Positions 20,112 through 30,715 of a DNA stretch of 64,000 nt are shown piece after piece. The translations under genes were made by a program, and so were the position numbers. A model generated the notes under the pieces. It did no database searches. It was given only the letters and a program-made list of their open reading frames with translations, and was not told the DNA's origin. Source of the stretch: Ypsolopha sequella (taxonomy: Eukaryota > Arthropoda > Insecta > Lepidoptera > Ypsolophidae); contig OW203993.1 in the NCBI GenBank assembly GCA_934047225.1, positions 22,768,069 to 22,832,068 on the forward strand, written 5' to 3'. Within the stretch, counting starts at the first letter, position 1; the number at the start of each line of letters is the position of its first letter.

Positions 20112-23016
20112 TTTTTTTTTTTTTGAATTGATCTTTTTTGCTGTCGGCCTTTTGGCCTTTTCAGCTTTACCTTGAAGAGGGGGACAGAGAGTACCCAACC
20201 TCTATAAAAGTTTATTTATTTATTTGTTTTTAAAGGTCCTTTAAAAGTCTATTTAAAGAGTCTGAGAGAGTCTTTTTTAAAAGTCTATGAGTCTATTGTT
20301 TTTATTTGTTTATTCGTGTGCCCCGAGGGGGGGTGCGGACGAACTAAGGTGGCTGTGATATGTGGATAGGTGAAAAACGACCAGGCACGTACTTGTACCG
20401 TGTGTCGTTTCGTCTTAAGAATAGTTTTCGCCTGCGTAAGGCGCTCGGCGTCATAGGAAAGATAGAATAGCGATTTACGCTACGTCGTAGCGGTAATTGG
20501 CTATGGCGTAGCGCGCTAGGTGTCGTAGTGATAGTCGTAGCCGTCGGTGAACCGGCTGTTTGATTACCTTTCCGCCGCCTTCTGCGGGGGCGGTGTAGGT
20601 ATAGAGGGGAAGTGGGGTTTGTTATGTCACTGTTATCAGTCGGCTGTGAGTCTGAAATCTTTTTAGTTATTTCGTCGTCGGAGTCGATTATAACATGTCT
20701 CGGTCGTCTACGTCCTTGTTTGGCATTCGCGAATACCTTATAGTCAGAGGCTTGTCTAATAAGCGGGTTGGTATGGTGTGCGGATAAGTCGAAATATCGC
20801 ATGGATATTTGCTTCATGAATTGTCTAACTGTAGGTACTTTGAGGTCCTTATGGAGATTATAATTACGTACATACCAGGGTGCGCCGGTAGCTCTACGTA
20901 GGAATTTATTCTGTAATACTTGTAATTTCTTAGTGTGAGTTTTTGCGGAGTGTGCAAATACTACACTAGCATAAGTGAAGATGGGACGGACGCAGGTCAG
21001 ATATAATCTGAGTTTGCTGCGTAATGAAAGTTTACTTTTTGATGTTATTAGTGGGGAGAGTCTACTTAGTATAAATTTGGCTCTGTTTCTCACAATGTCT
21101 ATGTGAGGGCCGAAGGATAGTCGGCTGTCTAGATTGACACCGAGGTATTTGACTTGGGTCGACCAGGGAATGGTCCGGCCGAATAGTGTTATGTTGGGTT
21201 TGGGTTTGTTCCACTCCTGGCGCGGAGTGAAACGAGAAAAGTAAATGGCCGCGCTTTTATCGGGATTTAGTTCTATGCGCCATTTTTTGAACCAGTCTCC
21301 CAGCTGTGTGGCGGCCACTTGTAGTCGTTTGAAAGTGACTTCCGCTTTTCGGTTTTTACAGTAGAGAGCTGTATCATCAGCGAAGAGGGCGAGTTGAACG
21401 TGTTGTGGGCGTGGCATATCACTTGTAAAAAGTGAGAAGAGGAGGGGCGAGAGTACTGATCCTTGCGGAACTCCTGAGTTTATAGGGTGTGGTTTTGAGT
21501 GTGTTCCGTCCACTCTGAATCGGAATTTTCGATTTTTAAGGAAGTCTTTGATGATTAGTACTATTCTGTCGGGGAGTTTCATGCTGTATAGCTTGAAAAT
21601 GAGTCCGTTGTGCCAAACTTTATCAAAAGCTTTGGCTACGTCAAAGAATAAGGCACCCGTGTGTTTTGATTTTTTGTGTCTAAAACCATCCATTATATAT
21701 TCGATTATTCTGTGCACTTGCTGTATACAAGAATGCCCAGATCGGAAGCCGAATTGTTCGTTCGGTATTAGGTTATTTTCGGATGCTAGATTTTTAAGTC
21801 TGGTATTTAATATACGTTCGTATATTTTACCAAGTGACTTTAGAAGACTGATGGGGCGGTAGCTGGATGGGACTGAGCGTTCTTTACCCGGCTTGTGAAT
21901 GCCTATGACGTCAGCCTCTTTCCATGAATCGGGGAACATACAGAATTCTATCGCTGAATTCATGATAGAAACTAGTATGACTAGGAGGGGGTAAGATAGG
22001 TTTTTTAAAACTCGGTTTGTAATACCGTCAGATCCTGGGGATTTTTTGGGGTTTAGATTTTTAATAATCTGAGAAACCTCTTTAACGGTGACTGGGTCTA
22101 ACTTGTCAGTTGGTGGGCGGGAGGCTCTGTTATTGACTTCGTTATCAACGAAGTCGATGTGCGACTGGTCTGTCATTTCTAGGGACGGGGAACATTGTTT
22201 TTCGAGGCTGTCGGCCAGGCACTCGGCCTTGTCGGCGTCCTCGAATGCTATTGTCTTGTCAGATCGTGTGAGGGCTGGAATGTCGATAACTGTGTCGGCT
22301 TTCATGGAGCGTGCTAGCTTCCAGTAGGCTTGGTGATGAGGTGATAAATCAGAAAGTAATTTGTCCCATTCCTGGGATTTGTACTCTCTGACTCGCTCTT
22401 TCACTTGCCTCTGGAGGGAGCGAAGTTTGACTCTATTTTCCTGAGAGGGGAAGAAATCGTGCGCGCGGGTGGCAGCATGTTTTTCTCTTATTAGGTCCTG
22501 AATGTCGCTCGGGAGTCGGTATTTTTTGTCATCAGTTCCGTCTATCTGTTTAGAGCAGTTACTTAGGGTAGTTTGTAAGTAGTTGGTGAATTTATTTATA
22601 GCTAAATCCACGTCTTGTCGGGTGGTCATTTTTGTAGGTATTTCTGTCAGTTCGTTTGGTAAGGGATCATTTTTAAGGGAGTTGTGAAGTTTGGTCCAAT
22701 CTGTCTTAGTAGTTTTAGCTGGGGGTATTGAAATCGGCATACCCAGCTCTGCGGTCACTGGTCTATGATCCGAGTCGAGTTCGTGGTGAACTTGTATGCT
22801 CTTAAGGGGGAGACAGACGTTCTTAAGGAGCATGATGTCGAGAATATCACCTTCATTGTCTGGGAGGTTTTTTGGGAAGTGTGTGGGGGTCAGGGGGCCA
22901 ATAGGGTCTATTGTCAGTTTGTCACATATTATATTTAATATTCGTCCGTTAGTGTTTACTATTCGGCTGTTCCAGCTCGAGTGTTTGCTATTAAAATCAC
23001 CGGCTAGTATGATTGA
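20112..23016 (-). mobile_element. Jockey-like LINE, 5'-truncated, with 12-bp TSD
   Basis: The insertion begins on the left with a 13-T run (20112-20124), which is the poly(A) tail on the minus strand, and ends inside the endonuclease region at 23016. The 12-bp duplications at 20100-20111 and 23017-23028 fix both ends. A 3' UTR of about 220 bp lies between the tail and the stop codon at 20344. The insertion is about 2.9 kb. Confidence 0.95.
20344..23016 (-). CDS. LINE ORF2: endonuclease (partial) and reverse transcriptase
   Basis: About 890 residues are open with no internal stop. The frame enters at the truncation point, so the first residues of the open frame (from a GTG at 23037) come from flanking DNA and the target duplication. 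Visible in order: the end of an AP-like endonuclease (ILAGDFNSKH; SDHRP near residue 90), then RT motifs YRPISLLKSLGKIYE (near 393), FFDVAKAFDKVWH (near 464), GVPQGSVLSPLLF (near 522) and the catalytic FADDTALYC (near 552). A C-terminal thumb with RPIFTYASVVFAHSAKT and a basic Arg-rich tail follow. The enzyme nicks the target and reverse-transcribes the element RNA there. Motif order and wording match the jockey clade. Lack of internal stops suggests a fairly recent insertion, though the missing 5' end (ORF1 and most of the endonuclease) makes it non-autonomous. Confidence 0.93.
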   Translation of the reverse strand, partial: SIILAGDFNSKHSSWNSRIVNTNGRILNIICDKLTIDPIGPLTPTHFPKNLPDNEGDILDIMLLKNVCLPLKSIQVHHELDSDHRPVTAELGMPISIPPAKTTKTDWTKLHNSLKNDPLPNELTEIPTKMTTRQDVDLAINKFTNYLQTTLSNCSKQIDGTDDKKYRLPSDIQDLIREKHAATRAHDFFPSQENRVKLRSLQRQVKERVREYKSQEWDKLLSDLSPHHQAYWKLARSMKADTVIDIPALTRSDKTIAFEDADKAECLADSLEKQCSPSLEMTDQSHIDFVDNEVNNRASRPPTDKLDPVTVKEVSQIIKNLNPKKSPGSDGITNRVLKNLSYPLLVILVSIMNSAIEFCMFPDSWKEADVIGIHKPGKERSVPSSYRPISLLKSLGKIYERILNTRLKNLASENNLIPNEQFGFRSGHSCIQQVHRIIEYIMDGFRHKKSKHTGALFFDVAKAFDKVWHNGLIFKLYSMKLPDRIVLIIKDFLKNRKFRFRVDGTHSKPHPINSGVPQGSVLSPLLFSLFTSDMPRPQHVQLALFADDTALYCKNRKAEVTFKRLQVAATQLGDWFKKWRIELNPDKSAAIYFSRFTPRQEWNKPKPNITLFGRTIPWSTQVKYLGVNLDSRLSFGPHIDIVRNRAKFILSRLSPLITSKSKLSLRSKLRLYLTCVRPIFTYASVVFAHSAKTHTKKLQVLQNKFLRRATGAPWYVRNYNLHKDLKVPTVRQFMKQISMRYFDLSAHHTNPLIRQASDYKVFANAKQGRRRPRHVIIDSDDEITKKISDSQPTDNSDITNPTSPLYLHRPRRRRRKGNQTAGSPTATTITTTPSALRHSQLPLRRSVNRYSIFPMTPSALRRRKLFLRRNDTRYKYVPGRFSPIHISQPP

Positions 23017-23028
23017 AACCTTGGAGAC
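23017..23028. repeat. Target-site duplication, right copy
   Basis: AACCTTGGAGAC; see 20100-20111. Confidence 0.92.
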
Positions 23029-23159
23029 ACTAAACACCTTTGTACCTCAACATTGTTATTGTTTAACTAACAGTCATGTACTAAGTATTGTGTATTGTGT
23101 ATTCTGTCTGTGTCTTGGTCTATATAATATGATCCGAGAGGAAACCTAAAACCATATCT

Positions 23160-23345
23160 TTAGCCAAGTTTATTTGTCCATGGTTCCGCCCGCGTTTTCG
23201 GTTTGAGCGTTATTTTATCAACACCCCCTATAGCCTGTATGTTGACCAGGGCCACCACGATGATAATAAAGAAAACCGCATCCAAATCCGTTGAGCGGTT
23301 CTCGAGTTAAAACGGAACATACATAAGACAGAAAGACAGTCAGAC
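23160..23345 (-). repeat. SINE/LINE 3'-end repeat C, copy 1
   Basis: GTTGACCAGGGCCACCACGA, AAAACCGCATCCAAATCCGT and CGAGTTAAAACGGAACATAC are the reverse complement of the repeats at 57545-57870 (interrupted by a MITE) and 60570-60735. Confidence 0.75.
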
Positions 23346-23504
23346 AAAAAAAATAAAAAAAATTTAGTTTTGGCTAAAGTACGATTACAATACTAATAAC
23401 ACATTGCATTAAAATTTTCGCAAAAACATTCAATGTGCAGACTTTTTTACTGCTTTATTATGACGAGTAGTATAGATAATATTACACCAAAATTGTTTTG
23501 TTTT

Positions 23505-23740
23505 CGCATTATCTGTGCGACGCGAAATCAATCTGACCACCAAGGGGGCCTATTCCGGAGAAACACTCGAAGCGAGATTTGTAAAACTCGAGCTAAAAAT
23601 GTATAGAGTTCGTTCGACAGATAAAACTGGATTTTACTATACCTTGACCGTCCTAAGGTTGGCCTTTCCTAGTTTTGCGGGACGCAAGGGGGCGGGTGCG
23701 CGCGGTTACACACGGTATTTCCAAGTTATGATGTGTCTAA
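23505..23740. repeat. Dispersed repeat D
   Basis: The part ATACCTTGACCGTCCTAAGG to GCGGGACGCAAGGGGGCG recurs inverted at 28120-28205. It contains an 85-codon ORF without recognisable family. Confidence 0.6.
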
Positions 23741-23945
23741 AGACCAATTTAAGAAATATGACTATGGTGTGAGAGTTTGATAATAAATAGTAAACGTATA
23801 CATACACTGAAACACAATATATACCCATTATATTTTTTAAATATACACGATAAAACAACAATGGAAATTGGTATTGAACGTTTTGGTAAGACATTGAGAA
23901 TGATTTGTTTCAGAAAATCATCTTCCAAGGAGGTAAAAAATAAAA

Positions 23946-24224
23946 AAGATCGGCCAAGTGCGAGTCGGACTCGCGCAGGAAGGGTTCCGTATGATTATCT
24001 ATAAAAACGTAAAAAAAACATGTCTGTTGTATGGGAGCCCCCTTAAATATTTATTTTATTGTGTTTTTTAGTATTTGTTATAGCAACAACAGAAATACAT
24101 CATCTGTGAAAATTTAAACTGTCTAACTATCACGGTTCATAAGATACAGCCTGGTGACAGACGGACAGCAGAGTCTTAGTAATAGGGTCCCGTTGGTTAC
24201 CCTTTGGGTACGGAACACTAAAAA
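23946..24224 (+). repeat. GTGCGAGTCGGACTCGC repeat, near full length
   Basis: From CGGCCAAGTGCGAGTCGGAC and AAGGGTTCCGTA through GTTGTATGGGAGCCCCCTTA, CACGGTTCATAAGATACAGC and TAGTAATAGGGTCCCGTT to CTTTGGGTACGGAACACTAA. I recognise the text as a very common lepidopteran interspersed repeat. Other relatives here are at 13565-14530 (tandem) and 33834-34717 (long variant). Confidence 0.75.
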
Positions 24225-24552
24225 AGGTCTCACAAATAAAACTACAAAGTACAATTTTTTGCCCATGTCCCATAAATTATTACTTGTCATCTCCTCCTTC
24301 TTTTTTCTTTTTAAAATAGTTTGCTACATTTAATAACATTATTTTTGCTTGGTGGTTTAACTTTTTATTACGCAGAGTCGGTAAATCCATGTATACAAAA
24401 TGTGTGGCAGGCACATAGCTTTATTTAAAAACAAAGCGTTGCTTAGCAACGAAACGGGTACTGAAATGCCTTGTGTATCCGTGCGCACATGCGCGTGAAA
24501 AGCGCTGGGTACTTCCGAACTCGTAACAAAATGTTCAACCCATGACTCATAA
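24225..24552. other. No gene recognised
   Basis: A 67-codon minus ORF (24357-24560) is open but has no family or splice support. A perfect palindrome CGTTGCTAAGCAACG lies near 24437-24451. Confidence 0.4.
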
Positions 24553-27500
24553 GTACTCATTGTAAAACTTTCTGTAGAACATCAACTAGAATTAGCTTGC
24601 ATAGAAATGAGTACATATATTATTCTCTGTGTTTACCGACCCTCAGGACAAGATTACAACATTTTTGAAAAAGCAATGGAAGAGGTTTTAAAATTATTAT
24701 TTGATACAAAGAAAAAAGTTATTATATGTGGAGATTTTAACGTAGATTTACTAGAAAAATCGATTATGCGCTCAAAATTATTACATTTATTCAAATCATT
24801 TAATTTGTCTAATGTGTTCTTAGAACCTACTCGAATTACTCGGGATACTGCGTCATGCCTCGACAATATATTCTGTGATTGTGAGTATTCAGACAATAAA
24901 GTAATCAACCGCTTGCAGTCCGATCACAGTGGCCAAACTATAACCATTAAACAAAGCGTAAAACAACTGCCCAAAGAAGTCTTTTGCAGACCTATTACAA
25001 CTCTCAAAGTAGATTGTTTCAAAGCAAATCTAGAAGTTAAATTAGCACATTTTAATCTTCTCCAAGACGATCCAAACGCTCTCTTTACAGACCTTTTCAA
25101 CATAGTCTCTAAAGAGTTCGAAAATACGTTTAAGATGCAAAAACTTTCTAACAAAAGTAAAATCACCTTCAGTGACTGGGCGACACCAGGTATTTATAAA
25201 AGCAGAAATCATTTATACGAATTATACGACATAAAGTCCTACAATAATAATGTTAAATTTACTGAATTCGTGAAAAATTACTCACGCATCTTTAAATTGG
25301 TGTGTTTAAAAGCAAAAAGTATCTACTTGAATAAAAAACTTAAAAGGTCCGATAACAAAGTAAAAACAGTATGGAACATCATAAATACTGAAACTGGGAA
25401 AAGTAAGAAACGAGATAACGAACTTAAGTTAAGTATTAACAATGAAGTCGTTACAGGAGATAAAGAAGTTGCGAATGCCTTTGAACAATTCTTTACTGAA
25501 ATTCCTTCCTTAACAACTAAAGATTTAAATTCAAGCCCTAGGCTTGCGCAGGATCTTTTAATAGATCACGTACCTCAGTGTCTTTCTGTATTTGCTTTTA
25601 AACATATTAATTCATTAACTGTAATTAAAGCATTTAAATCGCTTAACTTGAAAAAAACCGAGGACTTATGGGGCCTATCTGTGAAAGTTATAAGTTCTGT
25701 CATTGATTTAATAGCTCCTTATTTGGCATTAATTTTTAATAAATGTGTAGATGATGGTATCTTTCCTGACTTAATGAAGTTTAGTAAATTGATCCCCCTT
25801 TTTAAATCAGGCGACCACGGGGACCCTTCAAACTATAGACCTGTGTCAGTTTTACCGGTATTGAGTAAGGTTTTTGAAAAAATAGTTTTTAATCAATTGT
25901 TATTTCATTTTAATTTAAATAAGTTACTTCACTGTGAACAATATGGATTCACTAGAGGGATGTCAACCACAGATGCAGGAGTTGCTTTAGTTAAGCACAT
26001 TTTTGATGCTTGGGAAGAAAAGCAAGATGCATTTGGTGTATTTTGTGACCTCTCGAAAGCCTTTGATTGCGTTAATCATGAAACACTCTTATGTAAATTG
26101 GATCACTACGGAGTGAGGGGCAAATCTTTGGCGTTATTGAAGTCATATCTTAGTGATCGTATTCAAAAGGTAGACATTAACGGGGTAAAATCAAGTGGAG
26201 CATTAGTTAAAATGGGTGTCCCGCAGGGTTCCATATTAGGGCCCTTGCTGTTTTTAATTTACATAAATGACCTTCCATATTTAGTTAAAGACTTAACGAA
26301 GATAGTATTATTCGCAGACGACACGTCACTTATTTTTAAAGTTAATAGACGTAAAGATATCCTTGACGGCGCGAATACAACTTTATCACTGGTGCTTGAT
26401 TGGTTTACTGTAAATAATTTAGTTTTAAACGCAAAAAAGACAAAGTGTATAAAATTTACGTTACCAAATGTAATTCAAGTGGATGGTAATTTGCTTTTGC
26501 AGGGGTCCAAGCTGGAGTTAGTTAACGAAACAAAGTTTTTAGGCATTACGGTAGACTCTCGTCTTCAGTGGGGTCCCCACATAGAAGCCCTATGTGGTAG
26601 ACTTAGTTCGGCCGCATACGCTGTTAGACGCATAAGACAAATTACTGATGTAGATACTGCTAGACTAGTCTATTTTAGTTACTTTCACAGCATTATGTCA
26701 TACGGCATGCTGTTATGGGGTAGAGCCGCGGATACAGACGCAGTCTTTGTTTTGCAGAAGAGAGCAATTCGGGCTATTTATAATATGAAGCACCGGGATT
26801 CATTAAGACAAAAGTTCAAAGAAATTAATATATTAACGGTTCCTTGTGAATATATTTACCAAGTCCTTAGATATGTCAGAAAAAATGTTGAGTCTTTCCC
26901 AAGGCTTGGTAAGCAACATTGTAAGGAGACCAGAAATAAGCATAAACTGGCTTTTCCAAAAATCAGACTCGCTAAGGTGAGTACCTCTTTTGTAGGACAT
27001 GGTATAAGATTTTACAATAAACTTCCAAAGGAGGTCCTTACTTTGTCAGAGAATAAGTTTAAACTGTATATTAAGCAGGGCCTATTGAAAAAGGCATATT
27101 ATAAAATAAATGAATATTTGGATGATGGTGAAGCATGGTGTTACAGTGATAATGATACTCGTAGTAAGTTATAATTTAATTAAATAGTATAATTTCTTAA
27201 CTTATGATTCCTCTAAGGTGTAAACATTAATTGATTATAGACTGTAAAAGGAAAAGGACTATATGAGACAGGTAGACAAAGATATATATGTTTTTCTTTT
27301 TTTCATTAACCTGAATTCCTACTGTCTTGTATTTTCTTATCCCTTGGTTAAAGTAGATATAAGTCATATATTGTATAGTATAAGTTTTATGTTGAAAAAA
27401 AGACATGATCTTGCTAAGTTTCTTGCCCTTCTTCTTAGCAAGACTAATCGAATGGGCGGAGGTAGGCATGTATTTATATATGTAACCTATTAGTATGTAG

Positions 27501-27827
27501 TATATAGGATGGGATTTGGTCGGCCGCCTGGATTCGTGCTGGGGGCTCGGTTGGTGATCACTGAACCTTGTTCCTGGTCCCTGGCCGGGTCTCCGGTATG
27601 GGTTCGGGCGGCTGATTGGATTTTACCTTGTATAATATATATTTTACCTATCATTTTAATCGTAAATATATTGCTACATAAATTAAATAAACCTTTAATT
27701 TAGTTCATGTACATTTATTATTCTATTACATATATTTTCTTTATTAGATTAAATTTGACGTGTAAAAAGTGTATATATCTATACCTGCTTTGCAAAATAA
27801 ACTATTTGAATTTGAATTTGAATTTGA
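24553..27827 (+). mobile_element. L2/CR1-like (Daphne-type) LINE, 5'-truncated
   Basis: The LINE frame is open from 24553 (just after a stop at 24550-24552), and the element ends in four tandem ATTTGA units at 27804-27827. This short 3'-terminal repeat in place of poly(A) is typical of the L2/CR1 group. A 3' UTR of about 630 bp follows the stop. TGACTCA occurs on both sides (24542-24548 and 27825-27831) and could be a 7-bp target duplication, but part of it lies inside the tail, so this is weak. Confidence 0.85.
24607..27174 (+). CDS. LINE ORF2: endonuclease (C-terminal part) and reverse transcriptase
   Basis: 855 codons from ATG 24607, with the frame open upstream to 24553 (it reads VEHQLELACIE before the ATG, already endonuclease sequence). 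Visible in order: endonuclease strands LCVYRPSG and VIICGDFNVDL (near 39), SDHSGQ (near 105); RT motifs NYRPVSVLPVLSKVFEK (near 409), FCDLSKAFDCVNH (near 479), MGVPQGSILGPLLFLIYIND (near 536) and the catalytic FADDTSLIF (near 569). A C-terminal region with LQKRAIRAIYNM and PCEYIYQVLRYVRKN follows, which is typical of L2/CR1-type elements and unlike jockey. There is no stop or frameshift over 2.6 kb, so the insertion is young. It lacks the endonuclease N-terminus and any ORF1. Confidence 0.92.
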   Translation: MSTYIILCVYRPSGQDYNIFEKAMEEVLKLLFDTKKKVIICGDFNVDLLEKSIMRSKLLHLFKSFNLSNVFLEPTRITRDTASCLDNIFCDCEYSDNKVINRLQSDHSGQTITIKQSVKQLPKEVFCRPITTLKVDCFKANLEVKLAHFNLLQDDPNALFTDLFNIVSKEFENTFKMQKLSNKSKITFSDWATPGIYKSRNHLYELYDIKSYNNNVKFTEFVKNYSRIFKLVCLKAKSIYLNKKLKRSDNKVKTVWNIINTETGKSKKRDNELKLSINNEVVTGDKEVANAFEQFFTEIPSLTTKDLNSSPRLAQDLLIDHVPQCLSVFAFKHINSLTVIKAFKSLNLKKTEDLWGLSVKVISSVIDLIAPYLALIFNKCVDDGIFPDLMKFSKLIPLFKSGDHGDPSNYRPVSVLPVLSKVFEKIVFNQLLFHFNLNKLLHCEQYGFTRGMSTTDAGVALVKHIFDAWEEKQDAFGVFCDLSKAFDCVNHETLLCKLDHYGVRGKSLALLKSYLSDRIQKVDINGVKSSGALVKMGVPQGSILGPLLFLIYINDLPYLVKDLTKIVLFADDTSLIFKVNRRKDILDGANTTLSLVLDWFTVNNLVLNAKKTKCIKFTLPNVIQVDGNLLLQGSKLELVNETKFLGITVDSRLQWGPHIEALCGRLSSAAYAVRRIRQITDVDTARLVYFSYFHSIMSYGMLLWGRAADTDAVFVLQKRAIRAIYNMKHRDSLRQKFKEINILTVPCEYIYQVLRYVRKNVESFPRLGKQHCKETRNKHKLAFPKIRLAKVSTSFVGHGIRFYNKLPKEVLTLSENKFKLYIKQGLLKKAYYKINEYLDDGEAWCYSDNDTRSKL

Positions 27828-28240
27828 CTCACAACCAAAAATAATTATTCCGTTTCTAACTTCGACTAAATTCGTTCCGATCTCTACACATTTCGGCTGA
27901 TTGAGATAGTGATGATAGTAATGATAGCAAAAAAAAATCTAAAAATAGTTATCAATTTATTTTTGTGTTTTCTTATTAAACTTGGTATGGGAATCACAAA
28001 AAAAATTCAAGAATACATACAGGTATCTGTTACCAATATTGCAGTCTGGATAAATTACCCAATAATGTTAGGCAATAAAATGAACACGTCACAAAATTTT
28101 CGAGGGTTGAAAGTCGTGGATCGAGATTGGAAGCACCCAGCGTGTTCCCCCTCCTACGTCCCGCGAACCTAGGAAAGGCCAACTTTAGGACGGTCAAGGT
28201 ATAGAGTAACTGGACGGACTGGGAATTACTCTCCAGCCCC
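27828..28240. other. No gene; repeat D scrap at its end
   Basis: The stretch 28120-28205 (CGCGAACCTAGGAAAGGCCA, then GACGGTCAAGGTATAG) is the inverted partner of 23640-23690. The remainder is unremarkable. Confidence 0.5.
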
Positions 28241-28462
28241 CCTATTCTGTATCTTTAGTTGCCAACTGGACTGGGTGCCTATCATCAAAAACATAGATAA
28301 AAACTGAATTTTCAAAATTGCCTTTAGTGGGTATTGAACTATTTACGAACTCTGTCCTCACTTCAAGTGCGAACATATCCTTAGATAATCGGAATTCAAT
28401 AGTATATCTATGTTTTTATGATATGCACCTAGTCCAGTTGGCAACTAGAGATACATAATAGG
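28241..28462. mobile_element. MITE family M1, copy 1 (222 bp)
   Basis: Terminal inverted repeats CCTATTCTGTATCTTTAGTT / GCAACTAGAGATACATAATAGG, continuing inward as GCCTATCATCAAAAACATAG and its complement. A second copy of the same length, with the interior in the opposite orientation, is at 33429-33651. Confidence 0.85.
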
Positions 28463-28720
28463 CCCGCTGGCCATAACCGCGCCTGATGGAAAACGTCAAT
28501 AAGACTTGGGATGAAGGGCGCTCGCCCAGAAAGCGGGAGAATGGAAGCAGGCGAGGCGTTATCAGGCTGTCTTCACACTACCCACCGCCAAATCCACGGA
28601 AGTCTGTAACGGACGAATGATAGATTACAACACAACTGCCTATAAGCTTCTGATGACGTCATGACGAGTCGCTTGGCGGCATGGTTTTGTCACAAAATAG
28701 ATACTACCAAAAGGCCGACT

Positions 28721-28872
28721 CCATACAACGAGCGAAAACAGACGCACACATGCATATACGCGTGTATGATCTCCGCAGAATTTCGTATTGGCATTCGACC
28801 GACTTCAACCGAGATCGTCGTACGTACGCGTCTATGTGTGCGTGCGCCTGTTTTCGCTAGTTATACGGAGTG
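28721..28872. repeat. GC-rich hairpin with CpG/ACGT repeats
   Basis: ACTCCATACAACGAGCGAAA on the left pairs with a right end complementary to ACTCCGTATAACTAGCGAAA. Inside are CGTACGTACGCG and ACACATGCATATACGCGTG. Confidence 0.7.
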
Positions 28873-29598
28873 AGTGAACCTTCTGTGAGTGGTTATTTTG
28901 TGGTTTTGTCATGAGAAATATGAGAATGGTAACCCTTACGGGACTGGAAAAGAACAAATTCTATTCGTAAGGCCTAGAACAAATTTGGGCCACGATGCCA
29001 TTTTTAATCGTTTATGAAGAGATCACAACAATCTTGTAAAAAAATGTCAGGTGGATTTGCAGTCTCTCTTAAAAGATTTAATGATATGTTGCGTAAGATA
29101 GTTGCAAACACAGAACATTTAAATCAAATAGAAAGGCTAAGTGGGCGTGTCACGCGCGCCACAACTACTGTTGAACATCAATACTTAAACCGAAACACGC
29201 GATCGCTGCCCATAGTCGCACGCGAACCGTGACTCTGTGAACAGCTCTGCCTAATCTAAAGAGAAATGCCGTCTTGTGCAATAATTACTTGCAGAATCAC
29301 GAATAAGAAAGCAAACCGGAAAAAATGAGATATTTCCTTTCACCTGTAATTATAAAAACTTTGTATAATATGAGAATTTTAGATAAATAACTAATTTACT
29401 CATGGTGACAACAAAAATATACATTACCGGCAATGTACGCTCACAATGTTGGCTAAGATGTAGTAAACAAGTAATGTATGCTCTCCCTACTTGTCAAACT
29501 TGCTCGCTAGTGTTGTGCCGTATCGTGGTGTCACACAATCGATAGACGTTTTTTATTCCTTGAGCGATATTCTTAAATTAAGATTTAAGATAAAACTT
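28873..29598. other. No gene recognised
   Basis: A 72-codon plus ORF at 29014-29232 (it contains SLKRFNDMLRKIVANTEHL) has mildly protein-like composition but no family or splice support. The remainder is empty. Confidence 0.4.
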
Positions 29599-30715
29599 TT
29601 ATAACATTCGAGAAACCGTTGTCAGTTACCCCAAAATCGACCGGATAACTGTACAAGCAAGGAATTTTTTTTTTATATATAAAATGTATGAGAAAATATT
29701 TAAAAGTGAATAAGTGTGCGTTTATTTCCTCTACGGTGTAATTCATGGCTATGCATAAATACATATTTTTCAAAATACATGAGATATTTGTACAGTCGAG
29801 AACAAAAGTATTCGTGTGAAATGTATGAAAAAAAAATAAAAAGTGTTAAAGCGTGTTTTAATTACTCTACAATGTAATAATTACTCTAAGCTACGTATAT
29901 GTATGTCTGAAAACATTTATCAAAATATATAGGGTAAAATGTACAAACGAGGTCAAAAGCTTTGGGATAAAATATTTAAAAACGTATGAGTGTGTGATTA
30001 TTTAATCTATAGGGTAATTCTAAGCTATGCACATGTCCAATTGATTATTTATCAAGATATAGGGAATCTGTATAGTCTAGGAATAATGATTTTGCTAAAA
30101 TATTTAAAAGTATATAAATGTGTGTTTAATTATCCAACAGGGTAATTCTAAGCTATGCATGCATATCTTGAATATATATTTACAGTAGTTACAGTATCAG
30201 AGTTGGTATAATATACTAAAGGTTTTTACAAAATATATAGAAAAAAAGAGCTTGGAATTACACTGAAGAGTAAATAAACCCACACTTCCAAGGAAGACAA
30301 TCAAGACTGTGCAGATGCCTCTTATATGTTGATAAATAAGTATTTAATCATATGCATAGCTTAGAATTACCATATAGAGTAAATAAACAGACACTTATAC
30401 ACTTTTTAGACATACATATGCATAGCTTAGAATTACGTTGTAGAGTAAATAAAATACACTTTTACACTTTCAAATGTTTTTTCATACATTTCACCCGAAA
30501 ACTTTTGTTCTCGACTGTACAAATATATGCTAGATATTGAAAAATAAGTATTTATACTTATGCATAGCTTAGAATTACACCGTAGAGTAAATAAACACAC
30601 ACTTGTACGGTTTTAAATATTTTCTCATACATTTTATATGAAAACTTTTCTCCTTGATTGTATAGTTACCCGATCGATTTTGGAGTTACTGTTAACGGTT
30701 TCTCGAATGTTATTA
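29599..30715. repeat. 1.1-kb palindrome built from ~130-bp units
   Basis: The outer ends ATAACATTCGAGAAACCGTT (29601-29620) and AACGGTTTCTCGAATGTTAT (30694-30713) are inverted repeats. Inside, the core AATTCTAAGCTATGCAT or a variant recurs forward at about 29735, 29880, 30015 and 30145, and inverted at about 30350, 30418 and 30560, with a diverged inverted core near 30245. Each core is followed at similar distance by a TTATTTA(C/A)TCTA-type block. It is a head-to-head pair of short tandem arrays inside one set of terminal inverted repeats. Confidence 0.82.

Noticed and set aside
24357..24560. 67-codon minus ORF as a host exon
   Set aside because: No family, no flanking splice sites, and it contains a palindrome; probably chance.
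29733..30575. CRISPR array
   Set aside because: Repeats are about 130 bp, diverged and in two orientations, there are no unique spacers or cas genes, and the DNA is eukaryotic.
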